Below, piece by piece: positions 61,492-64,000 of a DNA stretch of 64,000 nucleotides (positions within the stretch are counted from its first letter, which is position 1; each line of letters begins with the position of its first letter). A model generated the notes under the pieces. The model was not told where the DNA came from, ran no database searches, and was given only the letters and a program-made list of their open reading frames with translations. Source of the stretch: an uncultured Eggerthellaceae bacterium (GTDB taxonomy: Bacteria; Actinomycetota; Coriobacteriia; Coriobacteriales; Eggerthellaceae). The translations under genes and the position numbers were made by a program. Location of the stretch: the NCBI GenBank assembly GCA_910588205.1, contig CAJUQK010000007.1, positions 13,717 to 77,716 on the forward strand, given 5' to 3'.

Positions 61492-63545
61492 TGCTCCACC
61501 TCGGCCAGTATCTTCTCCATCTCCTCCGTGAGCGCAAGCCACAGGGCCTCATTCTCCTCTATGCGGGCCTTGAGCTCACCATGCTCCTTGAAGATATCGG
61601 TGGCAGCATCTTCCTTGATGTAGAGGTCCGGGTCGGCCATGAGGGTCAAGATCTCTTCCATCCGGGCATTGTCCCGCTCCATCTGCTGCTCTAGATCTTG
61701 GATGCGGCGCTTGATATCCTTAGTGGCAGAACTCTTGCGCTGACGCGCTTCTGCTTCAACGCGCTTCTGCTCCTTGGTCTTCCGTGCTGATGACGGAGCA
61801 GGACCGCGGTGGTTAACCCGGTTCACCTTGAGGGAGGACCCACCCTCTGCCGCATCAGCCCCCTTGCCCTTCGAAGCGCTTCCATCCCCTTCGACCTCCG
61901 AGAACAGCTCGTCGACCACCGAATGGCCCTCCGGCTTCCCCGGGGCCTGCTGGCCGGATTTGAACAGGTAGTAATCCCAACCACCGGGATAATCCCTCAC
62001 CTGCCTGTTGTCTATCTCGATGACCCTGTTCGCGATGCTCTCTATCAGGTGGCGGTCATGGGTGATCAGCAGGATCGTTCCCTCAAACTGCCGCAACGCC
62101 TGCTCCAGCACATCTGCGCTGGAGATATCAAGGTGGTTCGTAGGCTCGTCTAAGCAGAGCAGCGGTGTGGGAGCCACCAGCATCTTCGCCAGCGCCAAAC
62201 GGCTCTTCTCGCCACCGGAGAGCACGGATACCCGCTTGTCCACGTCATCTCCCTTGAAGAGGAATGCGCCCAGCAGGCTGCGCACCTGCGAGATGGACCA
62301 GCCCGGTGCTGCGCGGTCCAGTTCCTCGAAGACGGTGTTCCCACCCGTGAGCTCTTCGAGCTGATGCTGCGCGTAGTAGGTCAGGCTCACGTGCTCGCCA
62401 TAGGAAATCGTACCCGCATCGGGCGATAGCACCTCTGCCACCATCTTGAGCAGTGTGGACTTGCCGGCGCCGTTGGGACCCACGAGCGCCACCTTCTCGC
62501 CGCGATACAACGTGAGATCGAGCTCGTCATAGACCTGTTTGTCGTCGAATGCCTTCGATACGCCCCGCACGCGGACGACCTCATCCCCCGTGCGCGGAGG
62601 CTGCACGAAGTTGAAGTGGATGGCCTTCTTCTCTTCAGGTATCTCAATGAGGTCGGCTTTCAGACGCTCGAGCTTCCCTACACGGTCCTGTGCCTGCTTG
62701 GCCTTGGATGCCTTGTAGCGGAACCGCTCGATGAACGCCTCTAGCTTGCGCATCTCATCCAGCTGCGCCTTGCGCTCTTCGCGCAAACGCTCGATGCGCT
62801 CATCCCGCGCCTTGAGATAAGCGGAGTAGTTACCCTTGTACATGGTAAGCGAGCCGTTCGCTATCTCAGCCACGTTATCCACCATGGCATCCATGAAGGC
62901 GCGGTCATGGCTCACCACGATCACAGTGCCCTCATAGGTGCGCAAGAACCCTTCCAGCCACTTGACCGATTCTAGGTCCAGATGGTTGGTAGGCTCGTCA
63001 AGAAGCAGCACCTCGGGATTGCGCACGAGCAGCTTCGCCAGCGCGATGCGCATCTGCCAGCCCCCAGAGAACTCAGTGGTCAGACGACCCAGATCCTCCT
63101 CCGCGAATCCGATACCGAAGAGGACCGCGCGCACTTTCGCCTCAAGGCTGTAGCCGCCCATCATCTCGTAGGCATCACGGATGCGACCGAGCTCCGCCAG
63201 TTCGCTCTCGGTAGGGTCGGACCCCAGCTCCGCTTCCAGCTGCGCGAGACGCTGTTCCATCTCCAGTATCTCAGCCTGGGAGGAGATGACCTCCTCGAAG
63301 ATAGGGCGCTCTCCCATCTCGATGGCCTCCTGCTTGAGGTATCCCACGCGGGCACCCTTCGCCAGTGTGATGGTGCCCGCATCCGCTTCTTCCTCGCCAG
63401 AGATGATATTGAGCATCGTGGTCTTGCCTGCACCATTCGGACCCACCAGGGCAAGCCGATCATAGGCTTCCAGTCGAAACGATGCCCCCGAGAACAGCTC
63501 TCTACCGCCGAATGATTTCGCTATATGCTCTGCTTGCAGGATCAA
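61485..63545 (-). CDS. ABC-F family ATPase
   Basis: A 686-residue protein with two ABC domains and no membrane segments, typical of ABC-F translation factors. The Walker A motifs are GPNGAGKTT and GPNGAGKST. The signatures are FSGGWQMR and LSGGEKSR; both Walker B regions read LDEPTNHLD. A basic linker lies between the domains, and a C-terminal coiled coil follows residue ~590. It resembles Uup/YdiF-type housekeeping members more than resistance ones. The start is a TTG at 63545 with a weak ribosome site. Confidence 0.9.
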   Translation of the reverse strand: MILQAEHIAKSFGGRELFSGASFRLEAYDRLALVGPNGAGKTTMLNIISGEEEADAGTITLAKGARVGYLKQEAIEMGERPIFEEVISSQAEILEMEQRLAQLEAELGSDPTESELAELGRIRDAYEMMGGYSLEAKVRAVLFGIGFAEEDLGRLTTEFSGGWQMRIALAKLLVRNPEVLLLDEPTNHLDLESVKWLEGFLRTYEGTVIVVSHDRAFMDAMVDNVAEIANGSLTMYKGNYSAYLKARDERIERLREERKAQLDEMRKLEAFIERFRYKASKAKQAQDRVGKLERLKADLIEIPEEKKAIHFNFVQPPRTGDEVVRVRGVSKAFDDKQVYDELDLTLYRGEKVALVGPNGAGKSTLLKMVAEVLSPDAGTISYGEHVSLTYYAQHQLEELTGGNTVFEELDRAAPGWSISQVRSLLGAFLFKGDDVDKRVSVLSGGEKSRLALAKMLVAPTPLLCLDEPTNHLDISSADVLEQALRQFEGTILLITHDRHLIESIANRVIEIDNRQVRDYPGGWDYYLFKSGQQAPGKPEGHSVVDELFSEVEGDGSASKGKGADAAEGGSSLKVNRVNHRGPAPSSARKTKEQKRVEAEARQRKSSATKDIKRRIQDLEQQMERDNARMEEILTLMADPDLYIKEDAATDIFKEHGELKARIEENEALWLALTEEMEKILAEVEQC

Positions 63546-63673
63546 TGCTTACCAGGGTGCCTTTCGAACCGATGATTCACATGAACCTGATATTTTACAA
63601 CACAGAGGGTCTCATCTGGCCCAAAGGCCCCCTCGCCCAAGGAGCCCGTCAAGAAAAGGAGGGAGGGACATCG

Positions 63674-64000
63674 TCAGATGGCGCTTGAGCCACGCTCACC
63701 CGTGCGGATGCGAATGACCTCCTCAACAGGGCTCACGAATATCTTCCCATCGCCTACCTCCCCGGTACGTGCAGAGGCCATCACTGCGTCTATGACTGCA
63801 TCGGCCTCATCATCCTCGACGACCACCTCGATCTTCACCTTCGGCACGATGTTCAAGAGCACCTCCGTCCCTCGGTAGTGTTCCTTCCATCCATGCTGAT
63901 TGCCGCACCCATGCACTTGGCTTATGGTCATGCCACTTGCATCGATGGCGATCAAGGCATCCTTCACCGCTTCCATCTTCTCCGGTCGGACGATGGCAAT
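63674..64000 (-). CDS. glnB: PII nitrogen regulatory protein, truncated by the window edge
   Basis: A GlnB/GlnK-type PII protein read to the edge of the window. The frame is open beyond 63976 through IAIVRPEKM, the normal PII beginning, so the true start is just outside. The T-loop contains the conserved tyrosine in HYRGTEV, and PKVKIEVVV and GEVGDGKIFV are family hallmarks. It senses 2-oxoglutarate and ATP/ADP and controls nitrogen uptake. An amt or glnA partner may lie to the right. Confidence 0.92.
   Translation of the reverse strand: MAIVRPEKMEAVKDALIAIDASGMTISQVHGCGNQHGWKEHYRGTEVLLNIVPKVKIEVVVEDDEADAVIDAVMASARTGEVGDGKIFVSPVEEVIRIRTGERGSSAI

Overview
The window looks like a chromosome segment of an anaerobic, high-G+C Gram-positive bacterium of the class Coriobacteriia, most likely family Eggerthellaceae (Slackia/Denitrobacterium/Gordonibacter-like). 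This is an inference. It rests on several molybdopterin oxidoreductases paired with small two-cluster ferredoxin subunits, on LuxR regulators fused to a polytopic membrane domain, and on the housekeeping order scpA-scpB-rluB-tyrA-aroA-cmk-plsC-ispH-DUF512-der-plsY-gpsA. Nothing in the window names the species.

Region 1 (1-3471) is visibly A+T-rich. It carries a WYL regulator and a PvuRts1I/AbaSI-like modification-dependent restriction enzyme in one operon, and divergently a Sel1-repeat protein preceded by an 11-codon leader ORF. It ends exactly at a 3' half of a tRNA-Asp gene (3424-3471) followed by a terminator. I read this as one end of an integrated island whose other end lies left of the window.

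Region 2 (3526-7295) holds a nucleotidyltransferase/HEPN pair (MNT-HEPN toxin-antitoxin type), two adjacent DUF262 proteins without the usual HNH nuclease domain, and a TetR regulator.

Region 3 (7392-21427) has a molybdopterin enzyme with its ferredoxin subunit, divergent from a regulator made of two MarR domains. After these come a membrane-anchored propeller-like protein, the Lhr helicase, and a giant acyl-CoA-dehydratase-activase-like ATPase whose start codon is puzzling.

Region 4 (21444-40205) is the core of interest, all on the minus strand. Reading downstream it runs: two tandem membrane LuxR regulators; catalytic subunit A and its ferredoxin; MFS transporter; 27-codon ORF; second MFS transporter; catalytic subunit B and its ferredoxin; a UroD-type methyltransferase; a corrinoid protein; then catalytic subunit C and its ferredoxin, a SlyD-like isomerase, a zinc-ribbon protein, a DnaA-like AAA+ protein and a small acidic protein. 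None of the three catalytic subunits has a Tat signal, so they should act in the cytoplasm on imported substrate. The operons headed by A and C share a long, nearly identical promoter-region element with a 9-bp palindrome. Ferredoxin genes A and B are identical over 353 bp although their catalytic partners have diverged. My working model is uptake, corrinoid-dependent O-demethylation and molybdenum-dependent reductive dehydroxylation of methoxylated aromatics (lignan- or vanillate-like), sensed by the LuxR pair.

Region 5 (40521-64000) has a sortase-anchored coiled-coil surface protein, a LOR/SDH-family protein (TIGR00300), BrnQ, ATP-dependent PEP carboxykinase and a LOG-family protein. It then has acetate kinase and a long, tightly overlapping minus-strand run for phospholipid, isoprenoid, aromatic amino acid and nucleotide synthesis, ribosome assembly and chromosome segregation. 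The run is followed upstream by an M50 protease, an ABC-F protein and a PII protein cut by the window edge.
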